Below are positions 43,056-51,095 of a stretch of 64,000 bases of DNA, one piece after another (positions within the stretch are counted from its first letter, which is position 1; every line of letters starts with the position of its first letter). The notes under the pieces were generated by a model. The model had not been told where the DNA came from. It ran no database searches and was given only the letters and a program-made list of their open reading frames with translations. Position numbers and translations under genes: made by a program. The stretch is from Scandinavium hiltneri (GTDB taxonomy: Bacteria; Pseudomonadota; Gammaproteobacteria; Enterobacterales; Enterobacteriaceae): NCBI RefSeq assembly GCF_024764835.1, contig NZ_JALIGE010000068.1, positions 213,099 through 277,098 on the forward strand, given 5' to 3'.

Positions 43056-44702
43056 TTATTTCCAGGATTTATAACGGTTAATCAGACCGTTAGTCGAGCT
43101 GTCGTGGCTGCTGACGTCTTTATCATCGGTCAGTTCTGGCAGGATACGGTTTGCCAGCTGTTTGCCCAATTCAACGCCCCACTGGTCGAACGTGAAGATG
43201 TTGAGGATTGCACCCTGGGTAAAGATTTTGTGCTCATACAGCGCAATCAGCGCACCCAGGCTGAACGGCGTGATTTCGCGCAGCAGGATGGAGTTGGTTG
43301 GGCGGTTGCCTTCGAACACTTTGAACGGCACGACGTGTTCCAGCGTTTTCGGATCTTTACCCTGGTCAGCGTATTCCTGCTCAACCACGTCGCGAGATTT
43401 ACCGAACGCCAACGCTTCAGTCTGAGCGAAGAAGTTAGACAGCAGCTTCGGATGGTGGTCAGACAGCGGGTTGTGGGTAATCGCCGGCGCGATAAAGTCA
43501 CAAGGAACCATTTTGGTGCCCTGGTGAATCAGCTGGTAGAACGCGTGCTGACCGTTGGTACCCGGCTCACCCCAGATGATTGGGCCAGTCTGGTAATCCA
43601 CCGCGTTACCGTTACGGTCAACGTATTTGCCGTTGGATTCCATGTTGCCCTGCTGGAAGTACGCCGGGAAACGGTGCATGTACTGGTCATACGGCAGGAT
43701 TGCTTCGGTTTCAGCGCCGAAGAAGTTATTGTACCAGATGCCGATCAGCGCCAGCAGTACCGGCAGGTTTTTCTCAGCAGGAGTGGTAGAGAAGTGCTTG
43801 TCCATCGCGTGTGCGCCAGAAAGCAGTTCCACAAAGTTGTCGTAGCCAACGGAGAGAATGATCGACAGACCAATCGCGGACCACAGGGAGTAACGACCGC
43901 CAACCCAGTCCCAGAATTCGAACATATTCGCGGTATCAATACCGAACTCGCCCACGGCTTTACCGTTGGTGGACAGTGCCGCGAAGTGTTTCGCTACATG
44001 CTTTTCGTCACCGGCGGTTTTCAGGAACCAGTCGCGCGCGCTGTGGGCGTTGGTCATGGTCTCCTGAGTGGTGAAGGTTTTAGAAGCGACCAGGAACAGC
44101 GTGGTTTCCGGGTTCACATCTTTCAGCACTTCCGCAATATGCGTGCCATCGACGTTAGACACAAAGTGCATATTCAGGTGATTTTTGTACGGACGCAGCG
44201 CCTCGGTCACCATGAATGGACCCAGGTCGGAGCCACCGATACCGATGTTCACTACATCAGTAATCGCTTTACCGGTGTAGCCTTTCCAGCTACCAGAGAT
44301 GATGGCTTCTGAGAAGTGCTTCATCTTTTCCAGCACCGCATTCACTTCCGGCATCACATCTTTGCCGTCAACAATAATCGGCGTGTTGCTGCGGTTGCGC
44401 AGGGCAACATGCAGTACCGCGCGGTCTTCGGTGCGGTTAATTTTCTCACCGGAGAACATAGACTTAATGGCACCCGCCAGGTCAGTCTCTTTCGCCAATG
44501 CTTGCAGCTTGCTCAGCGTCTCTTCAGTAATGCGGTTTTTAGAGAAGTCTACCAGCATCTGATCGTCGAACGTTGCAGAAAATTTGGCGAAACGGTCGCC
44601 ATCTTTCGCGAACAGGTCGGCAATCGACACGTCCTTCATTTCATCATAATGTTTCTGTAATGCCTGCCAGGCAGAGGTCTGCGTTGGATTGATGTTTTTC
44701 AT
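43056..44702 (-). CDS. pgi: Glucose-6-phosphate isomerase
   Basis: A 548-residue glycolytic enzyme that interconverts glucose 6-phosphate and fructose 6-phosphate. Family signatures are visible: VNIGIGGSDLGPFMVTEAL, WVGGRYSLWSAIGLS and the C-terminal FDQWGVELGKQLANRIL. Length is one residue short of E. coli Pgi. It is divergent from the antiporter gene across about 200 bp. Confidence 0.98.
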   Translation of the reverse strand: MKNINPTQTSAWQALQKHYDEMKDVSIADLFAKDGDRFAKFSATFDDQMLVDFSKNRITEETLSKLQALAKETDLAGAIKSMFSGEKINRTEDRAVLHVALRNRSNTPIIVDGKDVMPEVNAVLEKMKHFSEAIISGSWKGYTGKAITDVVNIGIGGSDLGPFMVTEALRPYKNHLNMHFVSNVDGTHIAEVLKDVNPETTLFLVASKTFTTQETMTNAHSARDWFLKTAGDEKHVAKHFAALSTNGKAVGEFGIDTANMFEFWDWVGGRYSLWSAIGLSIILSVGYDNFVELLSGAHAMDKHFSTTPAEKNLPVLLALIGIWYNNFFGAETEAILPYDQYMHRFPAYFQQGNMESNGKYVDRNGNAVDYQTGPIIWGEPGTNGQHAFYQLIHQGTKMVPCDFIAPAITHNPLSDHHPKLLSNFFAQTEALAFGKSRDVVEQEYADQGKDPKTLEHVVPFKVFEGNRPTNSILLREITPFSLGALIALYEHKIFTQGAILNIFTFDQWGVELGKQLANRILPELTDDKDVSSHDSSTNGLINRYKSWK

Positions 44703-44898
44703 AGCAATACTCTTCTGATTTGAAAAATGTGACTTCGGTCGATTGTAGCGCCTGCGACGCTTTTTGTGATTATTTTTGTGTGATTGAGAACTTTCAGCTC
44801 AGCCTTCGTTATCCTGAACTCATCACCGCTGCTTATAATCTACACATGCGCCATTTCGCAAAATGATTTGCTCCACGTGACGAAGGAAAAAAGAAAAA

Positions 44899-46686
44899 AT
44901 GGAACTGCCGGTCCCGTTTCTCCTGGTGATCATCGCCATCGCTTCCCTGCTGGCCCAATGGCTGGCATGGGGTTTACGCATTCCCGCCATTTTACCGCTG
45001 CTGCTGATTGGCGTCGGGCTCGGCCCGGTTCTGCATATTTTACAGCCTGATCTGCTGTTTGGCCCGCTGCTGTTCCCGCTGGTATCGCTGGCGGTGGCCA
45101 TCATTTTGTTTGAGGGTGCGCTGACGCTGCGCTTTGACGAAATCCGCGGTCTCGGTGGCGTGGTGCGCAATCTGGTCACCGTCGGGATGCTGATTACCTT
45201 TGCGGTCATTTCACTGGCCTGCTGGGGCATCCTTGGGCTTACACCACAAATATCGGCACTGATTGGCGCGGTAACGGTGGTCACCGGCCCGACGGTTATC
45301 GCCCCACTTATGCGCGTGGTGCGTCCGACGGCGGGCATCAACCAGGTACTGCGTTGGGAAGGTATCGTCATCGATCCGGTCGGCGCGATTTTTACCCTGC
45401 TGGTGTTTGAATTTATCACTGCTCACGAAACCTCCTCTGGCGGATTCCATCTGCTGATGACGCTGGCGCAGACGCTGGCCGTGGGGCTCGCCAGCGGCGC
45501 GATATTTGGCTTCCTGCTCGGCAATGCGCTGAAGCGTGGGTGGCTGCCCGGCTATCTGCAAAACTTTGCGGTGCTGGCGATTGTGTTGCTGACTTTCGGG
45601 CTGTCGAACACCCTGGCGGACGAATCCGGGCTGATGGCGGTGACGGTGCTCGGTATTTGGCTCGCCAACATGAAGGAGGTCGAAACGACGGATATCGTCG
45701 AATTTAAGGAAGAGCTCTCCGCGATCCTGCTCTCGGCGTTGTTTATCATTCTGGCGGCGCGACTCGACATCCAGGCGCTGTGGGCGATGGGCTGGCCGCT
45801 GTTAGGTCTGTTATTGATGGTGCAGTTTGTCGCGCGACCGCTGTGTATTCTGGTCTCAACGTACGGCTCATCCCTGAGCTGGCGCGAAAAACTGCTTCTG
45901 TGCTGGATTGCACCTCGCGGGATTGTCGCCGCCGCGGTCAGTTCACTGTTCGCCCTGACGCTACAGAAAGACGGTTACGACGGCGCCGATCAGCTGGTCA
46001 CGGTGGTGTTTGCCATTATCATTGGCACGGTGGTGCTGCAAAGCCTCACCAGCGGCTGGCTGGCGCGACTGCTCGGCGTGCAACAGCGTAAACCGCGCGG
46101 CATTTTGATTGTCGGCGCGAATACCGTGGCCCGTACGCTGGCGCAGGCGCTGAAAAAACTCGATATTCCGGTGCAGCTCAGCGACAACAGCTGGGAATAT
46201 TATCGTCTGGCGCGAATGGCCGGTTTGCCGACCTGGTACGGTAATGCCTGGTCGGAACATGCGGAGAACTATCTGAACCTGAGCGATACGCGTCAGGTCA
46301 TCGCCCTTTCACCGAACCGCCATCAAAATGCGCTCGCGGTACTACACTTCAAACATATCTTCGGCGAAAACCGGGTGTTCTCGATTCGTACCGGTCAGGA
46401 AACCAAAGGCCGTAGCGAAAAAGAGACGCGGCATGAACGCCTGTTCGATAAAGACGTGACCTGGGCGCGACTCAGCAGCCTGCTCGCCAAAGGTGCGACA
46501 GTGAAAGTGACCCGACTGAATGAGAATTTTGGTTGGGAGGATTATCTGAAAGCGAACCCTGGCGCAACGCCGCTGTTTGCCCAAAAAGAGGATGGCGTTT
46601 TGATGACAATGAACAGCCACCTGACTCCGCCGCTACCGTGTACATTAGTGGCGATTGTTGAAAATGAAAAATCGACATCATCGTAA
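44899..46686 (+). CDS. CPA1-family cation:proton antiporter with C-terminal nucleotide-binding-like domain
   Basis: A 595-residue inner-membrane protein with about 12 hydrophobic segments (residues 1-395), including ILFEGALTLRFDE, VTVVTGPTVIAPLMRVV and RWEGIVIDPVGAIF, the last holding the membrane Asp expected to bind the cation. The C-terminal 200 residues begin RGILIVGANTVARTLAQAL, a TrkA-N/RCK-like Rossmann start. It likely exchanges Na+ or K+ for H+. No counterpart lies between pgi and lysC in K-12. Confidence 0.88.
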   Translation: MELPVPFLLVIIAIASLLAQWLAWGLRIPAILPLLLIGVGLGPVLHILQPDLLFGPLLFPLVSLAVAIILFEGALTLRFDEIRGLGGVVRNLVTVGMLITFAVISLACWGILGLTPQISALIGAVTVVTGPTVIAPLMRVVRPTAGINQVLRWEGIVIDPVGAIFTLLVFEFITAHETSSGGFHLLMTLAQTLAVGLASGAIFGFLLGNALKRGWLPGYLQNFAVLAIVLLTFGLSNTLADESGLMAVTVLGIWLANMKEVETTDIVEFKEELSAILLSALFIILAARLDIQALWAMGWPLLGLLLMVQFVARPLCILVSTYGSSLSWREKLLLCWIAPRGIVAAAVSSLFALTLQKDGYDGADQLVTVVFAIIIGTVVLQSLTSGWLARLLGVQQRKPRGILIVGANTVARTLAQALKKLDIPVQLSDNSWEYYRLARMAGLPTWYGNAWSEHAENYLNLSDTRQVIALSPNRHQNALAVLHFKHIFGENRVFSIRTGQETKGRSEKETRHERLFDKDVTWARLSSLLAKGATVKVTRLNENFGWEDYLKANPGATPLFAQKEDGVLMTMNSHLTPPLPCTLVAIVENEKSTSS

Positions 46687-46726
46687 CATTGACAACACCC
46701 CCCAGAACCCTTTATTTATAAAACCC

Positions 46727-46940
46727 TACCTGCGCATTCGTGCGCAGGCCAGAAGAGGAGCATCGCCCAGGCGAGGTGTTCGAGGAGCCAGTCCTGCGAA
46801 AATACCTTATGGGGAGCGATGCCGAGATAGCGGAACATCTGGCAGTGTTCACTATCGGCTACAGAGGCTGAATCCTCTGGGCTGTCACCGGAAGCGACCC
46901 GCAGTCGGGCGCTTCACAAGGTGGAGCGCTTCTGGGTGAA
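46727..46940 (+). ncRNA. Lysine riboswitch (L box) of lysC
   Basis: The leader follows the E. coli lysC aptamer piece by piece: GGCCAGAAGAGG, GAGGAGCCAGTCCTG, GATGCCGAGAT, ATCGGCTACAGAGGCTGAAT, GGGCTGTCACCGGAAGC, and the closing TTCTGGGTGAA. Bound lysine blocks translation of lysC and exposes the leader to RNase E in E. coli. Downstream, CCTTGTG (46974-46980) can pair with CACGAGG (47145-47151) that overlaps the ribosome-binding site. Edges are approximate. Confidence 0.92.
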
Positions 46941-46997
46941 CTGTAGCTTTCTACGTCTACCCTTCCGCTCTTCCCTTGTGCCAAGGCTGAGAATTTT

Positions 46998-47137
46998 GCC
47001 TGGCTTCTTAAGACGTTATTGTCGCCGTCAATTTGAACACGGACAGCGCGCAGCACCGCAACGTACACGAAGTACGTGAGGATGCGAGCACTGCCCAGGG
47101 TCAAAATGACAAGAAAAATAGTCTTAAGAAGCCAGGC
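46998..47137 (+). repeat. Perfect 17-bp inverted arms around the mini-element in the lysC leader
   Basis: GCCTGGCTTCTTAAGAC at 46998-47014 and its exact reverse complement at 47121-47137. In RNA this makes a 17-bp stem with the mini-element folded in its loop, placed between the riboswitch aptamer and the lysC ribosome-binding site. Confidence 0.9.
47015..47120. mobile_element. Palindromic mini-element, copy B (lysC leader)
   Basis: A 106-bp match to 30997-31104: GTTATTG...AATTTGAACACGGAC, the inner CGTACACGAAGTACG hairpin, GTGAGGAT, and GTCAAAATGACAAGAAAAATAG at the end. Imperfect terminal inverted repeats, no coding capacity. E. coli lysC has no such insert in its leader. Confidence 0.78.
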
Positions 47138-47156
47138 TCCCTGACACGAGGTTTTT

Positions 47157-48518
47157 ATGACATACCCAGTATCCCCGCTCGTCGTAGCCAAATTTGGCGG
47201 CACCAGCGTAGCCGATTACGAAGCCATGAACCGCAGCGCCGACGTGGTGCTCTCCGATTCCGGCGCACGCCTGGTCGTTCTGTCCGCCTCTGCGGGGGTG
47301 ACAAATCTGCTGGTTGCGCTGGCGGAAGGTCTCGAATCCACAGAACGCTTCGTTAAACTCGACGCGCTGCGCCGAATTCAGTTCGATATCCTCGAACGCC
47401 TGCACAACCCTAACGTTATCCGCGAAGAAGTCGAACGCCTACTGGAAAACATCACCACCCTGGCGGAAGCCGCATCGCTTGCGACCTCAACAGCCCTGAC
47501 CGACGAACTGGTAAGCCATGGCGAACTGATGTCGACGTTGCTGTTCGTCGAAATTCTCCGCGAACGTAATATCCAGGCCCAGTGGTTTGACGTCCGCAAA
47601 GTCATGCGCACCAGCGACCGCTTTGGCCGCGCCGAGCCGGACATCGCCGCGCTGGCTGAACTGACCAGCCAACAGCTCGCCCCGCGCCTGGAAGAGGGCC
47701 TGGTGGTCACTCAGGGTTTTATCGGCAGCGAAGCCAAAGGCCGCACCACGACGCTTGGCCGTGGCGGCAGCGATTACACCGCGGCACTGCTGGGTGAAGC
47801 GCTGCATGCATCTCGCGTTGATATCTGGACCGACGTACCGGGCATCTACACTACCGACCCACGCGTGGTGCCTGCCGCGCATCGCATCGATGAAATTGCG
47901 TTTGAGGAAGCCGCAGAACTGGCGACCTTCGGCGCGAAAGTGCTGCACCCAGCCACGCTGCTGCCTGCAGTTCGCAGCGACATTCCGGTGTTTGTCGGCT
48001 CAAGCAAAGATCCGAAAGCCGGTGGCACGCTGGTGTGCAACAAAACCGAGAACCCACCACTGTTCCGCGCGCTGGCCCTGCGCCGCAAGCAAACGCTGCT
48101 GACACTGCACAGTCTCAATATGCTGCATTCACGCGGTTTCCTTGCGGAAGTTTTTGGCATCCTGGCGCGCCATAATATTTCAGTTGACCTGATCACCACT
48201 TCAGAAGTCAGCATCGCACTGACCCTCGACACCACCGGTTCGACCGCCACCAGCGACACTCTGCTGACGCAGTCGCTGCTGATTGAGCTTTCGGCCCTGT
48301 GCCGCGTGGAAGTGGAAGAGAACCTCGCGCTGGTTGCGCTGATTGGGAACGATCTGTCGAAAGCCTGCGGCGTGGGCAAAGAGGTGTTTGGCGTGCTCGA
48401 ACCGTTCAACATCCGCATGATTTGCTACGGCGCGTCCAGCCACAACCTGTGCTTCCTGGTGCCCGGAGCCGAAGCCGAGCAGGTCGTGCAAAAACTTCAT
48501 CATAATCTGTTTGAATAA
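47157..48518 (+). CDS. lysC: Lysine-sensitive aspartokinase III
   Basis: A 453-residue enzyme that phosphorylates aspartate, the first step towards lysine, methionine and threonine. The kinase domain starts VVAKFGGTSVADYEAMNRSA and includes TTLGRGGSDYTAALLGEAL; the C-terminal half holds two ACT domains that bind lysine (NMLHSRGFLAEVFGILARHN). GAGG precedes the ATG. Expression is expected to be controlled by the lysine riboswitch upstream. Confidence 0.98.
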   Translation: MTYPVSPLVVAKFGGTSVADYEAMNRSADVVLSDSGARLVVLSASAGVTNLLVALAEGLESTERFVKLDALRRIQFDILERLHNPNVIREEVERLLENITTLAEAASLATSTALTDELVSHGELMSTLLFVEILRERNIQAQWFDVRKVMRTSDRFGRAEPDIAALAELTSQQLAPRLEEGLVVTQGFIGSEAKGRTTTLGRGGSDYTAALLGEALHASRVDIWTDVPGIYTTDPRVVPAAHRIDEIAFEEAAELATFGAKVLHPATLLPAVRSDIPVFVGSSKDPKAGGTLVCNKTENPPLFRALALRRKQTLLTLHSLNMLHSRGFLAEVFGILARHNISVDLITTSEVSIALTLDTTGSTATSDTLLTQSLLIELSALCRVEVEENLALVALIGNDLSKACGVGKEVFGVLEPFNIRMICYGASSHNLCFLVPGAEAEQVVQKLHHNLFE

Positions 48519-48547
48519 TTATCCTTAGCAGGATAAACAATACCTAT

Positions 48548-48576
48548 AGCCGGGCTCGAACCCGGCTTTTTTATAC
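48548..48576 (+). terminator. Intrinsic terminator of lysC
   Basis: AGCCGGG, loop CTCGAA, CCCGGCT and six T residues. Confidence 0.92.
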
Positions 48577-48613
48577 CTATAAAAGACAACATAACATCTG
48601 CAAGGAATACATC

Positions 48614-49555
48614 ATGCTCTCGATACTTACGCGGCTGTTCCCGCTCTGGGCCGTGCTGCTCTCCGTACTGGCGTACAAAACACCGACCACTTTCACGGCA
48701 ATTGGCCCGTGGGTGACCACGCTGCTGATGCTGATCATGTTCGGCATGGGCGTACATCTTAAGCTCGAGGACTTCAAGCGAGTGCTGTCACGCCCGGCCC
48801 CGGTTGCTGCCGGGATTTTCCTGCACTATCTGGTGATGCCACTCGCCGCGTGGCTACTGGCGCTGCTGTTCCATATGCCACCGGAACTGTCTGCCGGGAT
48901 GGTGCTGGTTGGCAGCGTCGCCAGCGGCACGGCGTCAAACGTAATGATTTTTCTGGCGAAGGGTGATGTGGCGCTGTCCGTGACCATTTCGTCGGTCTCC
49001 ACGCTGGTCGGTGTGATTGCCACGCCGCTGCTGACGCGCCTGTACGTCGACACACATATTCAGGTCGACGTCATGGGCATGCTGCTGAGCATTCTGCAAA
49101 TTGTAGTGATCCCGATTGCGCTTGGCCTGGTGGTGCATCACCTGCTCCCGCGCGTGGTGAAAGCAGTAGAGCCGTACTTGCCTGCGTTTTCCATGCTGTG
49201 CATTCTGGCGATCATCAGTGCCGTGGTGGCGGGTTCCGCTTCGCATATCGCTTCGGTCGGTTTTGTGGTGATTATCGCAGTTATCCTGCACAACACACTG
49301 GGCCTGCTCGGCGGCTACTGGGGCGGGCGCCTGTTCGGCTTCGACGAATCAACCTGCCGCACGCTGGCCATTGAAGTCGGGATGCAGAACTCCGGCCTGG
49401 CGGCGGCGCTGGGCAAAATCTACTTCGGCCCACTCGCCGCGCTACCCGGCGCGCTGTTCTCGGTCTGGCATAACCTTTCCGGCTCGCTGCTGGCGGGATA
49501 CTGGTCAGGCAAACCTGTAGAGAAACAGAAAGTGGCGGTGGCGAAAGAGAGTTAA
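48614..49555 (+). CDS. panS: Ketopantoate/pantoate/pantothenate transporter PanS
   Basis: A 313-residue inner-membrane protein of the bile acid:Na+ symporter (BASS) fold with about ten hydrophobic segments; MLIMFGMGVHLKLEDFKRVL, GSVASGTASNVMIFLAKGD and AIEVGMQNSGLAAALGKIYF are family marks. It matches the Salmonella PanS type. AAGGA precedes the ATG. Located between lysC and yjbD, where K-12 has no such gene. The name rests on resemblance recalled for this family. Confidence 0.85.
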   Translation: MLSILTRLFPLWAVLLSVLAYKTPTTFTAIGPWVTTLLMLIMFGMGVHLKLEDFKRVLSRPAPVAAGIFLHYLVMPLAAWLLALLFHMPPELSAGMVLVGSVASGTASNVMIFLAKGDVALSVTISSVSTLVGVIATPLLTRLYVDTHIQVDVMGMLLSILQIVVIPIALGLVVHHLLPRVVKAVEPYLPAFSMLCILAIISAVVAGSASHIASVGFVVIIAVILHNTLGLLGGYWGGRLFGFDESTCRTLAIEVGMQNSGLAAALGKIYFGPLAALPGALFSVWHNLSGSLLAGYWSGKPVEKQKVAVAKES

Positions 49556-49659
49556 TCGATGAAGTGCGTGGCGGCTCACCACGTCATGCAAGAAGAAGTC
49601 CAGAGCGTATCGCCCGGTTGTGCGGTACACTCTGGGCTTATTCCTCAGGAGGCTTCACT

Positions 49660-49932
49660 ATGGCAATTTCACGTCTGACCCAGCAGGACATGACCGAGAA
49701 AGAACAACGCGAGCTGAAAACCCTCCTCGACCGCGCCCGCATTTCCCACGGCCGCCCGTTGACCAATGCAGAAAATAACAGCGTCAAAAAAGAGTACATC
49801 GACAAACTGATGGCCGAGCGGGAAGCAGAAGCCAGGAAAGCCCGTCAATTAAAGAAAAACCAGGCTTATAAAGTCGATAAAACAGCGACATTCACGTGGA
49901 CTGCCAGCACAGGGCCGCGAGGAAAACGCTAG
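49660..49932 (+). CDS. yjbD: DUF3811 protein YjbD
   Basis: A 90-residue, highly charged helical protein (TEKEQRELKTLLDRARISHG, then VKKEYIDKLMAEREAEARKA). Length and sequence match E. coli YjbD; function unknown. The ATG at 49660 has AGGAGG upstream; the frame is open 32 codons further without support. Confidence 0.95.
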   Translation: MAISRLTQQDMTEKEQRELKTLLDRARISHGRPLTNAENNSVKKEYIDKLMAEREAEARKARQLKKNQAYKVDKTATFTWTASTGPRGKR

Positions 49933-49958
49933 GCACCCTAAAGCCTACGAAAGAACAA

Positions 49959-49989
49959 AAATGCCGGGGATTTCCCGGCATTTCTCTTT
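49959..49989. terminator. Terminator between yjbD and rluF
   Basis: AAAAATGCCGGGGAT, short loop, CCCGGCATTTCTCTTT, between convergent genes. Confidence 0.85.
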
Positions 49990-50004
49990 TGAACTCAGCG
50001 CGGT

Positions 50005-50886
50005 TTACCGCCCTTTCTTCTTGCGCCCTGGTGAGGCAAAACGCTTACGGTTTGCCAGTTCAGCCGGGGTTTTCGCCATATTTTTTGCGCCGCTGCTGGC
50101 AGGTTTCTTCGCCGGTGTGACCGCCGTTTTTGGCTTGGCCTTCGCTTTTGCCGGTTTGGCTTCCGAGGACGAGTTTTCAATCAACTTGAACAGTTCGATC
50201 AGTTCATCATCGGTCAGGTCGCGCCATTCGCCTAACGGCAGTCCTTTCAGGCTGACGTTCATGATTCGCGTACGCTCAAGCTTGGTGACTTCGAATCCGA
50301 AATGTTCACACATGCGACGAATCTGACGGTTCAGACCCTGCACCAGGGTGATGCGGAAAGTGAACGGCGCTTCTCTTTTCACTTTGCACTTTTTCGTCAC
50401 CGTGCCTAGGATGGGTACGCCCTTACCCATTCCCGAGATAAATTCATCGGTCACCGGTTTGTTGACCGTGACCAGGTACTCTTTTTCATGGTCATTGCCA
50501 GCACGCAGGATTTTGTTCACCAGATCGCCGTGGTTGGTGAGGAAAATCAGGCCCTGCGAGTCTTTATCCAGGCGGCCAATCGGGAACACGCGGCTGCTGT
50601 GGTTGACGAAATCGACAATGTTATCCTTCTCGCCGTTCTCAGTGGTGCTGACAATACCGACCGGCTTGTTCAATACGATTAACACCAGATCGTCTTCCTG
50701 ACGCGGCTCGATGAGCTGGCCGTTAACTTTCACGACGTCGCCTGCCACCACCTGATCGCCAATGGTGGCGCGTTTGCCGTTGATGAGCACGTTGCCCTGT
50801 TCGATATAGCGGTCGGCGTCACGACGTGAGCAGATGCCACTTTCGCTGATGTATTTGTTTAATCGGATTGATTGAGTCGGCAGCAT
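50005..50886 (-). CDS. rluF: 23S rRNA pseudouridine(2604) synthase
   Basis: A 293-residue enzyme that isomerises U2604 of 23S rRNA and U35 of tRNA-Tyr in E. coli. An S4 RNA-binding domain (about residues 8-60) is followed by the catalytic domain with Asp107 in FPIGRLDKDSQGL and VQGLNRQIRRMCEHFG. The Lys/Ala/Pro-rich tail (AKPAKAKAKPKT...) differs in detail from E. coli, as is common. Confidence 0.97.
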   Translation of the reverse strand: MLPTQSIRLNKYISESGICSRRDADRYIEQGNVLINGKRATIGDQVVAGDVVKVNGQLIEPRQEDDLVLIVLNKPVGIVSTTENGEKDNIVDFVNHSSRVFPIGRLDKDSQGLIFLTNHGDLVNKILRAGNDHEKEYLVTVNKPVTDEFISGMGKGVPILGTVTKKCKVKREAPFTFRITLVQGLNRQIRRMCEHFGFEVTKLERTRIMNVSLKGLPLGEWRDLTDDELIELFKLIENSSSEAKPAKAKAKPKTAVTPAKKPASSGAKNMAKTPAELANRKRFASPGRKKKGR

Positions 50887-50940
50887 AGTTTCTCCTGTAG
50901 AGGCGAACTATAGCAAAGGCCGATAGCCTTAGAAAACAGC

Positions 50941-51066
50941 TATCCCCGTCGCTCTTCAAGATACAGGGGTGTTGACTGCTCTCGCTCCCCCGAATCACTT
51001 ACTTAAGTAAGCTCATCGGGATGAGCCCGATTGCCGCCTACCTGTATCCTGAAGCTATTGGGGATA
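50941..51066. repeat. ERIC element between rluF and yjbB
   Basis: About 126 bp with TATCCCC and GGGGATA ends and the core ACTTACTTAAGTAAGCTCAT flanked by CGCTCCCCCGAAT and CGGGATGAGC. It stands where pepE is found in E. coli. Confidence 0.88.
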
Positions 51067-51095
51067 ACAGGCCTGATGATGAGACGGACCAACAA

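Noticed and set aside
43038..44312. Open frame of about 420 codons opposite pgi
   Set aside because: Antisense shadow of a highly conserved glycolytic gene.
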